DNA of 64,000 nucleotides from CBDBEU01 sp965204565 (GTDB taxonomy: Bacteria; Pseudomonadota; Alphaproteobacteria; Rhizobiales; TMED25). A program made the translations under genes and the position numbers. The DNA is taken from NCBI GenBank assembly GCA_965204565.1, contig CBDBEU010000005.1:868001-932000 (forward strand), read 5' to 3'. The notes under the pieces were generated by a model, which saw only the letters and a list, made by a program, of their open reading frames with translations, made no database searches and was not told where the DNA came from. Of the stretch, positions 56,367 through 64,000 are shown one piece after another (positions within the stretch are counted from its first letter, which is position 1; every line of letters starts with the position of its first letter).

Positions 56367-57329
56367 AAAGCGGGCCGATGGACCAACGCGTCCTCGCGTC
56401 CATGGGTCACCCAAACCTCCCCTGCCCCGGCCTCGGTGATGGTGCTTGTCAGACCGTCCCAATCGGCATGATCGGAAATCACCAGCGGCAGCTCGACACC
56501 CGATTGTCGGGCACGATCGCGCACGCGCATCCAGCCTGACGCAAAAGCCACCACAGGATCGGCAAGCTTGCGCGCCCAGCGGTCTTTGGCCGACGGCGGC
56601 GGCGCGAGAGATGACGATTGCACCCTTCATGGCCCTGGCAGGCGTCTCGGCGGCTGGTTGCAACGGTCCCAGTTCAACACCCAGTTCCTCGTATAGCGCG
56701 CAAAGGCCGATGACCGAGCCATACAGCCAAATTGTTTCATCAAAGCCGGCATCACGCAGGCAGCGGATCAGCCGCTGGGATTTGCCAAGGCTATAGGCGC
56801 CAATGAGATGGGTGCGCTCGGGAAAGGTCGCGAGTGAGGTCAGCAGCCTGGCGATTTCACGCGCCGCCGGCTCGTGACGGAACACCGGCAATGCGAACGT
56901 CGCTTCGGTTATCAACAGATCGTAGGGCACGGCCTCATGTGGCTCACAGGTCGGATCGGCGGCGCGCTTGTAATCACCCGAAATCACCGCAAGCTGGCCA
57001 TTCCATTCAAGCACCACCTGGGCTGAACCGAGCACATGCCCGGCCGGCGCGAGCCGCAAGTCAACGCCATTGATATCGATCGCTTGCCCAAATCCCCGAG
57101 CCTGATGATTGTTGTCGGCCTCGGCGCCATAGCGCTGGCGCATAGTTGCCAGCGTTTCGGGCGTCGCCAGCACGTTGCGATGGCCGGGGCGTGCATGGTC
57201 GGCATGGCCATGGGTGATGACCGCCCGCTCGACCGCGCGGTGCGGATCGATATGGAAATCTCCGGGAGCACAGCAAAGCCCCGCCTCGCTCAAATTGAGC
57301 CGGTCTTCAATGCCGCTCGGTCCACGCAC
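56367..57329 (-). pseudogene. ligase-associated DNA exonuclease (metallo-beta-lactamase fold), frameshifted and 3' truncated
   Basis: From a probable GTG at 57,329 the protein reads LSEAGLCCAPGDFHIDPHRA, VERAVITHGHADHARPGH with the metal-binding HxHxDH motif, and HVLGSAQVVLEWNGQLAVIS, GDYKRAADPTCEPHEAVPYD. After GAIVIS near 56,600 a frame change is needed to continue PPSAKDRWARKLADPVVAFA, SGWMRVRDRARQ and VISDHADWDGLTSTITEAGA. At VTHGREDALVH the sequence passes into ligase codons, so the C-terminus is missing. In the family this nuclease works with an ATP-dependent ligase and a helicase in DNA repair. Both partners here are broken. Confidence 0.75.
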
Positions 57330-57440
57330 CAGACCACCATTTTCAACGTTTGGCCGGCCAGCATCATAAGGCTTCTTGGAAGCTGGCGCGCGACCGACGA
57401 TCACCTCTTGCACAGCCTCGCGCGTGGCGTATTGTAGGCG

Positions 57441-57632
57441 CGCTGGTTCCCTTAGAGGGATCAAACGGGAATTCGGTGCGGAGCGGTGTACATCTTGCCC
57501 GCTCAAATGCCGAAGCTGCCCCCGCAACTGTAGGCGGTGAGCACATGGTCCGCGATGCCACTGGAGCTTTTTGCTTCGGGAAGGCAGGCCAAGTGCAGCG
57601 ACCCGCAAGCCAGGAGACCGGCCAGTGTGCGA
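57441..57632 (+). promoter_or_regulatory. cobalamin riboswitch
   Basis: The adenosylcobalamin-sensing leader is clearly recognisable: GGGAATTCGGTGCGGA at 57,468, CCGAAGCTGCCCCCGCAACTG near 57,515, the core GCCACTGG near 57,559, GGGAAGGC near 57,580, and the B12 box GCCAGGAGACC near 57,610. These occur in the standard order and spacing, with a peripheral stem at 57,485-57,505. It lies 43 bp before cbtB, so bound B12 probably shuts off the cbtBA-cobUWNO operon by blocking the ribosome binding site or by attenuation. Confidence 0.95.
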
Positions 57633-57674
57633 AGACCTCAATGGACCGTCGGTGGGACGGTGGAAAGGATTGTC

Positions 57675-57857
57675 ATGAGCCTGCAAGCAACAAGTGAACG
57701 GCATTTGCCTGTCGTACGAGTTGAACCGCGCCTGGCTGCCATGCTGGCATTCACCCTTGGAGCGTTTGTGGTATTCGGTACCGGCCTTGCTGCGTCCGAT
57801 ACACTGCACAGTGCCGCCCACGATTCACGCCATTCATTCGCATTCCCCTGCCACTGA
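57675..57857 (+). CDS. cbtB: cobalt transporter subunit CbtB
   Basis: A 60-residue membrane protein from ATG 57,675 (MSLQATSERHLPVVRVEPRL) with one transmembrane helix (AAMLAFTLGAFVVFGTGLAA) and a His-rich end (HSAAHDSRHSFAFPCH) that fits metal binding. CbtB is found only beside CbtA in B12-regulated operons, and the two are predicted cobalt importers. The riboswitch is directly upstream. The stop lies 9 bp before cbtA. Confidence 0.9.
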   Translation: MSLQATSERHLPVVRVEPRLAAMLAFTLGAFVVFGTGLAASDTLHSAAHDSRHSFAFPCH

Positions 57858-57866
57858 CCGGCAGCC

Positions 57867-58619
57867 ATGCTTCAGAGAATTCTGATCAGCGCCATTAGCG
57901 CAGGGATCGGCATTGGCCTGCTCACAGCGGCCATTCAGCATGTCACCACAACACCGCTGGTGATTGCTGTGGAGGCGTATGAACAGCCAGGCGTCGGACA
58001 TGATCACGGCGCGGCCGATCATGCCCACTCATCCGATGCAGCAGCACATGGCGCGCATGCTTCACCCGCCGCCGGCGCTGAAACGGCAAGGCGCGAGGCA
58101 TGGGCGCCGGAAGATGGCTTGGAGCGCACTTTCTACACCGCGCTGACGAACAGTCTCACCGGTGTCGGTTTCGCTCTGATGCTGTTGGCGGTAATGGTGT
58201 TCAAGGGTGGGCGAATTGACGGGCGAGCCGGTTTTTTGTGGGGGATCGGCGGTTTTGCTGCAGTGGCGCTTGGCCCAGCGCTTGGATTGCCGCCCGAACT
58301 GCCCGGCAGCGCAACCGCTGACCTTGCCGGGCGCCAGATCTGGTGGCTGGGCACGATCCTCGCTACAGCCTGCGGCATTGGCCTTCTGGCTTTCACCGTC
58401 CAGTGGTGGGCGCGCGCGGCCGGGGTGTTATTGCTCGCCGCACCGCACATTGTCGGCGCACCGCACCCGCAAGCCTTCACCAGCGCCGCACCGGCCGAAC
58501 TTGCCGGACAGTTCGCGGCCGCTTCGCTTGCGGTCAGTGCCATCTTCTGGGTGCTTCTGGGCTGGGCCGCGGCAAGCCTTTACCAACGTCTGGAGCCAAC
58601 TCCTGTGGCGGCAGAGTGA
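57867..58619 (+). CDS. cbtA: cobalt transporter subunit CbtA
   Basis: A 250-residue protein with about six transmembrane helices. The first helix ISAGIGIGLLTAAIQHVTTT is followed by a periplasmic loop rich in His (HDHGAADHAHSSDAAAHGAH), as is usual for this predicted cobalt permease. Later helices are ALMLLAVMVFKGG, GGFAAVALGPALGLPPELPG and GVLLLAAPHIVGAPHP. The block LGPALGLPPELPG is strongly conserved in CbtA. With CbtB it would feed cobalt to the chelatase CobN. Overall intact; the stop is 7 bp before cobU. Confidence 0.92.
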   Translation: MLQRILISAISAGIGIGLLTAAIQHVTTTPLVIAVEAYEQPGVGHDHGAADHAHSSDAAAHGAHASPAAGAETARREAWAPEDGLERTFYTALTNSLTGVGFALMLLAVMVFKGGRIDGRAGFLWGIGGFAAVALGPALGLPPELPGSATADLAGRQIWWLGTILATACGIGLLAFTVQWWARAAGVLLLAAPHIVGAPHPQAFTSAAPAELAGQFAAASLAVSAIFWVLLGWAAASLYQRLEPTPVAAE

Positions 58620-58626
58620 CCAGTTC

Positions 58627-59154
58627 ATGTCGGTCACCCTGGTTCTGGGCGGTGCGCGTTCCGGCAAATCATCCTTTGCCGAGAAAATCGCATTGCGCTC
58701 GTGTGCTTCACCAATCTATCTCGCCACCGCGCGGGCGGGGGATGATGAAATGGCACAGCGCATCTGCCAGCACCAAATGCGGCGTGGCAGTGCATGGCGC
58801 CTCGTTGAAGAGCCGCTCGATATTGCACCCGTGGTCGCCAGCACTGCCGAGGGCAGCGCAATCTTGGTCGACTGCCTTTCAATATGGCTGTCCAATCTGA
58901 TGGAAGCTGATCGCAATGTCGATGATGCCGGCGCCGAACTGGCCGGTGCGTTGGAGAATGCGCGGGCAGATGTGATGCTGGTCGCCAATGAAGTTGGCCT
59001 TGCCATTGTTCCAGACAATGCGCTGGCGCGGCGATTTCGCGATGAAGCGGGCCTGCTCAACCAGCGTGTCGCAGCAGCGGCCAGCGATGTGGTGTTCATG
59101 GCGGCAGGGCTGCCGATGGTTCTCAAGCGGGATGGAAGTGTGATTCATGATTAG
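58627..59154 (+). CDS. cobU: adenosylcobinamide kinase / guanylyltransferase
   Basis: The bifunctional enzyme (CobP in the Pseudomonas naming) phosphorylates adenosylcobinamide and adds GMP in the nucleotide-loop assembly. The 175-residue protein starts at ATG 58,627. The P-loop is VLGGARSGKSSFAEKIAL (residues 5-22), then LATARAGDDEMAQRICQH with the guanylylation His region, and VDCLSIWLSNLM. The second half has LVANEVGLAIVPDNALARRF, typical of the family. It overlaps cobW by 8 bp, so translation is coupled. Confidence 0.95.
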   Translation: MSVTLVLGGARSGKSSFAEKIALRSCASPIYLATARAGDDEMAQRICQHQMRRGSAWRLVEEPLDIAPVVASTAEGSAILVDCLSIWLSNLMEADRNVDDAGAELAGALENARADVMLVANEVGLAIVPDNALARRFRDEAGLLNQRVAAAASDVVFMAAGLPMVLKRDGSVIHD

Positions 59155-60181
59155 TGCGGTAAAAATCCCGACAACGGTGATCACCGGTTTTCTGGGAGCG
59201 GGAAAGACGACGCTGATACGTCACCTGATCGCCAATGCGGATCGGCGCATCGCCCTGATCATCAATGAATTTGGCGATGTCGGCGTCGATGGAGAATTGT
59301 TGAAGGGCTGCGCCAATGAGGCTTGCGGCGATCAGGACATCGTCGAACTTGCCAATGGCTGCATCTGCTGCACGGTGGCCGATGATTTCGTGCCGGCCAT
59401 GACCGCCCTGATCGAGCGCGAGCGGCCGCCCGAACACATCGTTATCGAGACCTCGGGGCTTGCCTTGCCGCAGCCGCTGGTGCGGGCATTCAACTGGCCG
59501 GAGATTCGCACCCGTGTCACGGTCGACGGTGTGGTTACTGTGGTTGATGGTGAAGCACTCGCGCAAGGCCGGGTAACCGGCGATCTCGACGCTCTGCACG
59601 CCCAACGCGCCCAAGACGAAGCGCTTGATCATGACGATCCGATCGAAGAGGTGTTCGAGGATCAACTGGCTGCCGCCGACATTGTGGTGATGACCAAGAT
59701 CGATCTGATTGATGGCGGTGCGCATAATCGCGCGAAGGCTCATCTGAATGGTGCTGTCAGGCCGGGTGTCAAAGTGGTGACATCGGCAAAAGGGGCGGTT
59801 TCGGATTCAGTCCTGATCGGACTGGGCGCATCGGCGGAAAGTGATCTCGCATCGCGCACCGGGCACCATGACGAGGAAGACGAACACGACCATGATGATT
59901 TCGAGACATGCGCGATCGAGCTCGCCCCTTTCTCCAGCCGTGAAGCGCTGGAAGCTGCGGCGACACGCGCAATCGCCGGCACCGTCCTGTTGCGGCTGAA
60001 GGGCTTTGCCGCAATAGAGGGCCGTGACATGCGCCTGGTACTACAGGCGGTTGGCCCGCGCATCGAGACCTGGTTCGACCGCGATTTTGAAATCGGTGAG
60101 CCCCGGCGGACCAGACTGGTGGCGATCGGGTTCAAGGGACTTGATGCCGCCGGCATACAGGCCGCCTTGACTGAAAACTGA
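59147..60181 (+). CDS. cobW: cobalamin biosynthesis GTPase CobW
   Basis: CobW is a metal-handling GTPase that is thought to deliver cobalt to the chelatase. The 344-residue protein has Walker A TGFLGAGKTTLIRHLI (about 14-29), the metal-binding CxCC motif NGCICCTVADDF (about 73-84), and the G4-like TKIDL. A His/Asp-rich segment (GHHDEEDEHDHDDFETC) near residue 243 can also bind metal. The C-terminal CobW_C domain follows. Its stop overlaps the first base of cobN. Intact. Confidence 0.95.
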   Translation: MISAVKIPTTVITGFLGAGKTTLIRHLIANADRRIALIINEFGDVGVDGELLKGCANEACGDQDIVELANGCICCTVADDFVPAMTALIERERPPEHIVIETSGLALPQPLVRAFNWPEIRTRVTVDGVVTVVDGEALAQGRVTGDLDALHAQRAQDEALDHDDPIEEVFEDQLAAADIVVMTKIDLIDGGAHNRAKAHLNGAVRPGVKVVTSAKGAVSDSVLIGLGASAESDLASRTGHHDEEDEHDHDDFETCAIELAPFSSREALEAAATRAIAGTVLLRLKGFAAIEGRDMRLVLQAVGPRIETWFDRDFEIGEPRRTRLVAIGFKGLDAAGIQAALTEN

Positions 60182-63100
60182 TGCATTTGCTCGCCGTTCA
60201 GCCGGGCGCGATTGACGATGGCGCGCGCGCTGTCGATCTCGACCAATCTCCCGCCGACATCGTTTTTCTGTCCGCGGCAGATACCGAAATTGCCTCACTG
60301 GCGCTCGCCCATAAGCGGCTTGGCGAGGTCGCCCCGCAGCTCAGGATCGCCAATCTGTTACAACTCGGCCACGCCATGTCGGTCGACCTTTATGTCGAGC
60401 GCACGCTTTGTCATGCGCGCGTGGTGATTGCGCGGCTTCTCGGCGGCCGCGGTTATTGGCCCTATGGGGTGGAAGAACTGACGCGGCTGGCGCGGCAGAA
60501 CGGTCTCGTTCTGGCGCTTCTGCCTGGCGATCACAGGCCCGACGACGAACTGATGCGCGCGTCGACGCTCGAGGCGCGGGACTATCAGACATTGTGGCAC
60601 TACTTCACCGAGGGCGGCGTTGAAAATATGGCGCGCGCGCTCGCATTTGCCGGTCATCTCACAGGACGCGGTCCCCGGCCCGAGCAGGCGCAACCCGTAC
60701 CCCCTGCCGGGCTCTACTGGCCGGACCTCAATCACCCCGGTCTCGATGATGTGATGGCGCGCTGGACGCCAGGCCGGCCGGTAGCCGCGATTACCTTCTA
60801 CCGGGCTCTGGTTCTGAGCGGTCAAACCGGCGTGGTCGATGCCCTGATCGAGGTTCTTTCACAGACCGATCTCAACGCGCTGCCTGTGTTTGCGCAAAGC
60901 TTCAAGGATGAAACCGCGGCCGCGATGGCCGCTCGGCTGCTTGAGACCGCCAGCCCGGCGATCACCATCAACACCACCGGCTTTGCACTTACAACACCTG
61001 GAACAGACCAAGCGCGCACGCTGCTCGATGATGGCGCCCGGCCGGTCCTGCAGGCAGTGATGGCCGCTTCGGGCAAAGAAGCCTGGGCGGGTTCGCCGCG
61101 CGGCCTCGGCGCGCGCGATATCGCCATGAACATCGCGCTGCCGGAAGTGGATGGGCGCATCATTACCCGCGCCATTGCCTTCAAGGAACAGACCCGCTTT
61201 GACGAGGCGACCGAAGCGCCATTGATTGCCCATGTGCCTGACCGAGGCCGGGTGGATTTCGTCGCCGATCTGGCCGGCGGTTGGGTGCGGCTTGGCGCGG
61301 CGCGTGAAAGCGAGCGCCGTGTTGCCCTCATTCTTGTTAACTATCCAAATCGCGACGGCCGCATCGGCAATGGCGTGGGGCTTGATACGCCGGCAAGTGC
61401 CGCTGCCCTGATTGCCGCGATGGCGCAATATGGATACCGGATTGGCGATGCGCCACGAAGCGGCGATGCGCTGATGGCGATGTTGCTTGGCGGACCGACC
61501 AATGCCGCGCGCGAAAGTGATATCTGCACCGGCGAAACGCTTTCGGTGAAGCGCTATCTCGCCTTCTTTGCGGGCCTGCCTGATGCAGTCCGCCAAGCCG
61601 TCAACCGGCGCTGGGGCGAGGTTTGCGACGACCCGTTCTTCAACGGTGAGGGATTCCGACTGCCGGTCCATCGCTTCGGTAATCTGGCGATCGCGATCCA
61701 GCCAGCGCGCGGCTACAACATTGATCCGAAGGCCACCTATCACGATCCCGATCTGGTGCCGCCGCATGGCTATCTGGCATTTCACGCTTGGCTGCGTGGC
61801 ACTTTTGACGCCAACGCAGTGGTCCAGCTTGGAAAGCATGGCAATCTTGAATGGTTGCCGGGCAAGGCGCTGGCGCTGGGACCGGAATGCATTCCCGAGG
61901 CGGCACTCGGGCCGGTGCCGGTGATCTATCCCTTCATCGTCAATGATCCGGGCGAGGGAAGTCAGGCCAAGCGGCGCACGGCATCGGTGATTGTCGACCA
62001 TCTCACACCGCCGATGACGCGTGCCGAGACCTATGGGCCTCTGCGCGATCTCGAAGTTCTGGTTGACGAGTATTTCGAGGCGGCACAGGTCGATCCCACG
62101 CGCGCGGCACGGCTCAAGCGCGATATTCTGGAATGCGCAAGCACCACTGGCCTTGATGCCGATTGCGGCATCGCCGGAGAAGAGGACGCAGACGGCGCGC
62201 TTGCCAGGCTCGACGCTCATTTGTGCGATCTGAAGGAGCTTCAGATCCGCGACGGGCTTCATGTGCTGGGAGCTGCGCCTGACGGTGACCGGCTTGACCG
62301 GCTTCTGGTGGCGCTTGCCCGCGTACCGCGCGGGGAGGGTGAAGCAGGCGATGCATCGCTGATCCGCGCGCTTGGCGCCGATCTAGGACTCGATTTTGAT
62401 CCGCTTGATGCAGATGCCCACGCACTCTGGGAGGGGTTGCGCCCATCCTTCCTGATCGAGGTCTCGCATGATCCCTGGCGCAGCCATGGCGATACCATCG
62501 AAAGGCTGGAACTGCTGGCTGAACGCCTGGTTGCCGGCATCGTGCAGGCCCAGCCCGCCTGGACCGCTACCCGTGCCGTGCTTGGCGAAATCAACGATCG
62601 GCTGAGACCTGCGGTCGCACAGAGCGGGCCGGCAGAAATCCGGGCAGTATTGACCGCTCTTTCAGGCCGCTTTGTCACCCCAGGTCCATCGGGCGCACCA
62701 ACACGCGGACGTGCGGAGGTTTTGCCGACGGGGCGCAATTTCTACTCCCTCGACAGCCGGGCAGTACCAACAGAGGCTGCATGGGCGCTGGGAGAGAGAT
62801 CGGCTGGTCTTCTGGTTGAGGATTTTCGCCAGCGCAATGGCGCATGGCCCAAGCACATGGCGCTTTCGGCCTGGGGAACGGCCAATATGCGCACTGGTGG
62901 CGACGATATCGCGCAAGCACTGGCGCTGATCGGCGCACGGCCACGATGGGATCGCGCTTCGGGTCGGGTGACCGGGTTCGAGATCCTGCCGCTGGCGCAC
63001 CTGGCCCGCCCTCGGATCGACGTGACGCTCAGGGTTTCCGGCTTTTTCCGTGACGCTTTTCCGGCACAGATAGATCTGTTCGATTCCGCCATTCGCGCCA

Positions 63101-63930
63101 TCGGCGCGCTTGATGAAGACGCGCGCGACAATCCGGTTGCCGCCCAAATGAAAGTTGACCTGCAGGGCCTTGCCGAGGCCGGCGCTGACCTGGAAACGGC
63201 GGACCGGCGCGCCGGCTACAGGGTGTTTTCATCCATGCCAGGGGCCTATGGTGCCGGCTTGCAGACACTGATTGACGAAGGCCTGTGGCAGGAGCGCGAA
63301 GATTTCGCCAAGGCCTATATGCGTTGGAGTGCTTTTGCCTATGGCGGCGGCACGGAGGGCGAAGAAGTGCCGGAGCTGTTCGCCCACCGGCTCGGCCACG
63401 TTGAGGCGGTGATCCACAACCAGGACAATCGCGAGCACGACCTGCTTGATTCCGATGACTATTATCAGTTCGAAGGCGGCTTGAGCGCCGCGATTGAGGA
63501 CGTACGAGGCAGCCGTCCGGTGATCTACCACAACGACCATTCACGGCCTGAAAACCCGAAGCCCCGCACCCTCGAAGAAGAGATTGCACGAGTGGTGCGC
63601 GCCCGCGCCGCCAATCCCAAATGGATCGCCGGGGTAATGCGTCACGGATACAAGGGGGCATTCGAAATCGCCGCCACGGTCGATTATCTGTACGCCTTCC
63701 AGGCGACCACCGGTGCGGTCGGCGATCATCATTTCGAACTGCTGTTTGATGCCTACCTGGGGGACGAGACGGTGCGGGAGTTCATCGGCGAGGTGAACCC
63801 GAACGCGCTTTTAGATATCGCCGCCCGGTTTCGCGATGCGCTGGCGCGCGGTCTGTGGCACCCGCGAGCAAATCGCGTCTATGATCTTCTCGACCAGATT
63901 GTGGAGGAACCAGTTGGCCGTCAAACCTAG
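60181..63930 (+). CDS. cobN: cobaltochelatase subunit CobN
   Basis: CobN is the large subunit of the aerobic ATP-dependent cobaltochelatase, which inserts Co2+ into hydrogenobyrinic acid a,c-diamide with CobS and CobT. The 1249-residue length is typical. Landmarks are RLLGGRGYWPYGVEELTRLA (about 80-100), GKHGNLEWLPGKALALGPEC (about 550), QAKRRTASVIVDHLTPPMTR (about 595), and DSDDYYQFEGGLSAAIEDVR near the end. Chelatase residues around HGNLEWLPGK bind the macrocycle. The start is at ATG 60,181, one base into the cobW stop. cobO starts within the last 17 bp. Confidence 0.96.
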   Translation: MHLLAVQPGAIDDGARAVDLDQSPADIVFLSAADTEIASLALAHKRLGEVAPQLRIANLLQLGHAMSVDLYVERTLCHARVVIARLLGGRGYWPYGVEELTRLARQNGLVLALLPGDHRPDDELMRASTLEARDYQTLWHYFTEGGVENMARALAFAGHLTGRGPRPEQAQPVPPAGLYWPDLNHPGLDDVMARWTPGRPVAAITFYRALVLSGQTGVVDALIEVLSQTDLNALPVFAQSFKDETAAAMAARLLETASPAITINTTGFALTTPGTDQARTLLDDGARPVLQAVMAASGKEAWAGSPRGLGARDIAMNIALPEVDGRIITRAIAFKEQTRFDEATEAPLIAHVPDRGRVDFVADLAGGWVRLGAARESERRVALILVNYPNRDGRIGNGVGLDTPASAAALIAAMAQYGYRIGDAPRSGDALMAMLLGGPTNAARESDICTGETLSVKRYLAFFAGLPDAVRQAVNRRWGEVCDDPFFNGEGFRLPVHRFGNLAIAIQPARGYNIDPKATYHDPDLVPPHGYLAFHAWLRGTFDANAVVQLGKHGNLEWLPGKALALGPECIPEAALGPVPVIYPFIVNDPGEGSQAKRRTASVIVDHLTPPMTRAETYGPLRDLEVLVDEYFEAAQVDPTRAARLKRDILECASTTGLDADCGIAGEEDADGALARLDAHLCDLKELQIRDGLHVLGAAPDGDRLDRLLVALARVPRGEGEAGDASLIRALGADLGLDFDPLDADAHALWEGLRPSFLIEVSHDPWRSHGDTIERLELLAERLVAGIVQAQPAWTATRAVLGEINDRLRPAVAQSGPAEIRAVLTALSGRFVTPGPSGAPTRGRAEVLPTGRNFYSLDSRAVPTEAAWALGERSAGLLVEDFRQRNGAWPKHMALSAWGTANMRTGGDDIAQALALIGARPRWDRASGRVTGFEILPLAHLARPRIDVTLRVSGFFRDAFPAQIDLFDSAIRAIGALDEDARDNPVAAQMKVDLQGLAEAGADLETADRRAGYRVFSSMPGAYGAGLQTLIDEGLWQEREDFAKAYMRWSAFAYGGGTEGEEVPELFAHRLGHVEAVIHNQDNREHDLLDSDDYYQFEGGLSAAIEDVRGSRPVIYHNDHSRPENPKPRTLEEEIARVVRARAANPKWIAGVMRHGYKGAFEIAATVDYLYAFQATTGAVGDHHFELLFDAYLGDETVREFIGEVNPNALLDIAARFRDALARGLWHPRANRVYDLLDQIVEEPVGRQT

Positions 63931-64000
63931 CCTCACCGAGGCGGAACTCAACGCCCGGCATGCTGTAAAAATGCGCCGTAAAAAGGAGGCGCGCGACAGG
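63914..64000 (+). CDS. cobO: corrinoid adenosyltransferase CobO, start only
   Basis: The final bases of the window read LAVKPSLTEAELNARHAVKM, RRKKEARDR, typical of the N-terminus of cob(I)yrinic acid a,c-diamide adenosyltransferase, which adds the adenosyl ligand. A TTG at 63,914 is the probable start, overlapping the cobN end by 17 bp. The P-loop of CobO lies beyond the window. The arrangement cobW-cobN-cobO is the standard order in the aerobic pathway of this class of bacteria. Confidence 0.8.
   Translation, partial: MAVKPSLTEAELNARHAVKMRRKKEARDR

Noticed and set aside
57330..57821. Extension of the exonuclease frame upstream through the riboswitch region
   Set aside because: The extended frame is antisense to the cobalamin riboswitch and cbtB and lacks family residues; the GTG at 57,329 is a better start.

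Overview
The window reads as the chromosome of a GC-rich alphaproteobacterium, probably of the Hyphomicrobiales or a related order. Supporting features are a fused CysN-CysC, a three-gene proton-pumping transhydrogenase (pntA1, pntA2, pntB), the alpha-type aa3 oxidase subunit IV, the aerobic cobalamin genes cobW-cobN-cobO under a B12 riboswitch, and a cytoplasmic sulfite dehydrogenase (soeABC). Two tRNA genes are present: Asn(GTT), and Val(CAC). The order-level placement is inference.

The window is a mosaic. Intact core blocks are cysD-cysNC (6.9-9.7 kb), soeABC with a cupin and an FAH-family hydrolase (13.7-19.8 kb), an RND efflux pair (20.0-24.3 kb), purEK (25.9-27.5 kb), pntAB with cytochrome oxidase subunit IV and an ABC1 kinase (30.6-35.3 kb), an ABC substrate-binding protein (40.2-41.3 kb), an M20 peptidase (53.7-55.1 kb) and the cobalamin/cobalt operon (57.4 kb to the end). 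Between them lie stretches of decayed DNA: a RepA stub joined to a hydrolase fragment, a HigA pseudogene, a broken type III restriction-modification locus with an Abi_C-type stub (1-6.2 kb), a graveyard of galE, endonuclease/phosphatase, flgI and MFS fragments mixed with IS remnants (10.0-13.6 kb), a run of truncated genes and IS debris (35.4-50.6 kb), and broken mltB, osmC-like, DNA ligase and ligase-associated exonuclease genes (51.3-57.3 kb).

At least nine IS remnants are recognisable: four IS1380-type pieces, one truncated IS5-type piece, three IS5-type elements with CTAG targets, one IS3-type and one IS630-type. Three IS1380 copies share the same right end; two of them also share the same left end. 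Two copies of one IS5-type element are already dead in the same way, face each other in inverted orientation, and enclose a lipoprotein gene, tRNA-Val and a third IS.

The lesions repeat in kind: single-base indels, tandem duplications of 9-19 bp, and nonsense changes mostly at tryptophan codons. This fits a lineage with relaxed selection and active IS elements, such as a host-associated or recently bottlenecked bacterium. Assembly error cannot be excluded for the single-base cases, including one in rpsU.

The most unusual item is a visibly more AT-rich 1.28-kb segment of four small same-strand ORFs (38,772-40,049) sitting inside a cyclase-family gene whose 5' part and last 26 codons lie on either side. 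I do not recognise its proteins. Functionally, the intact genes point to sulfate activation, sulfite oxidation to the quinone pool, purine synthesis, NADPH supply by the proton-motive force, and B12-regulated cobalt uptake and cobalamin synthesis.
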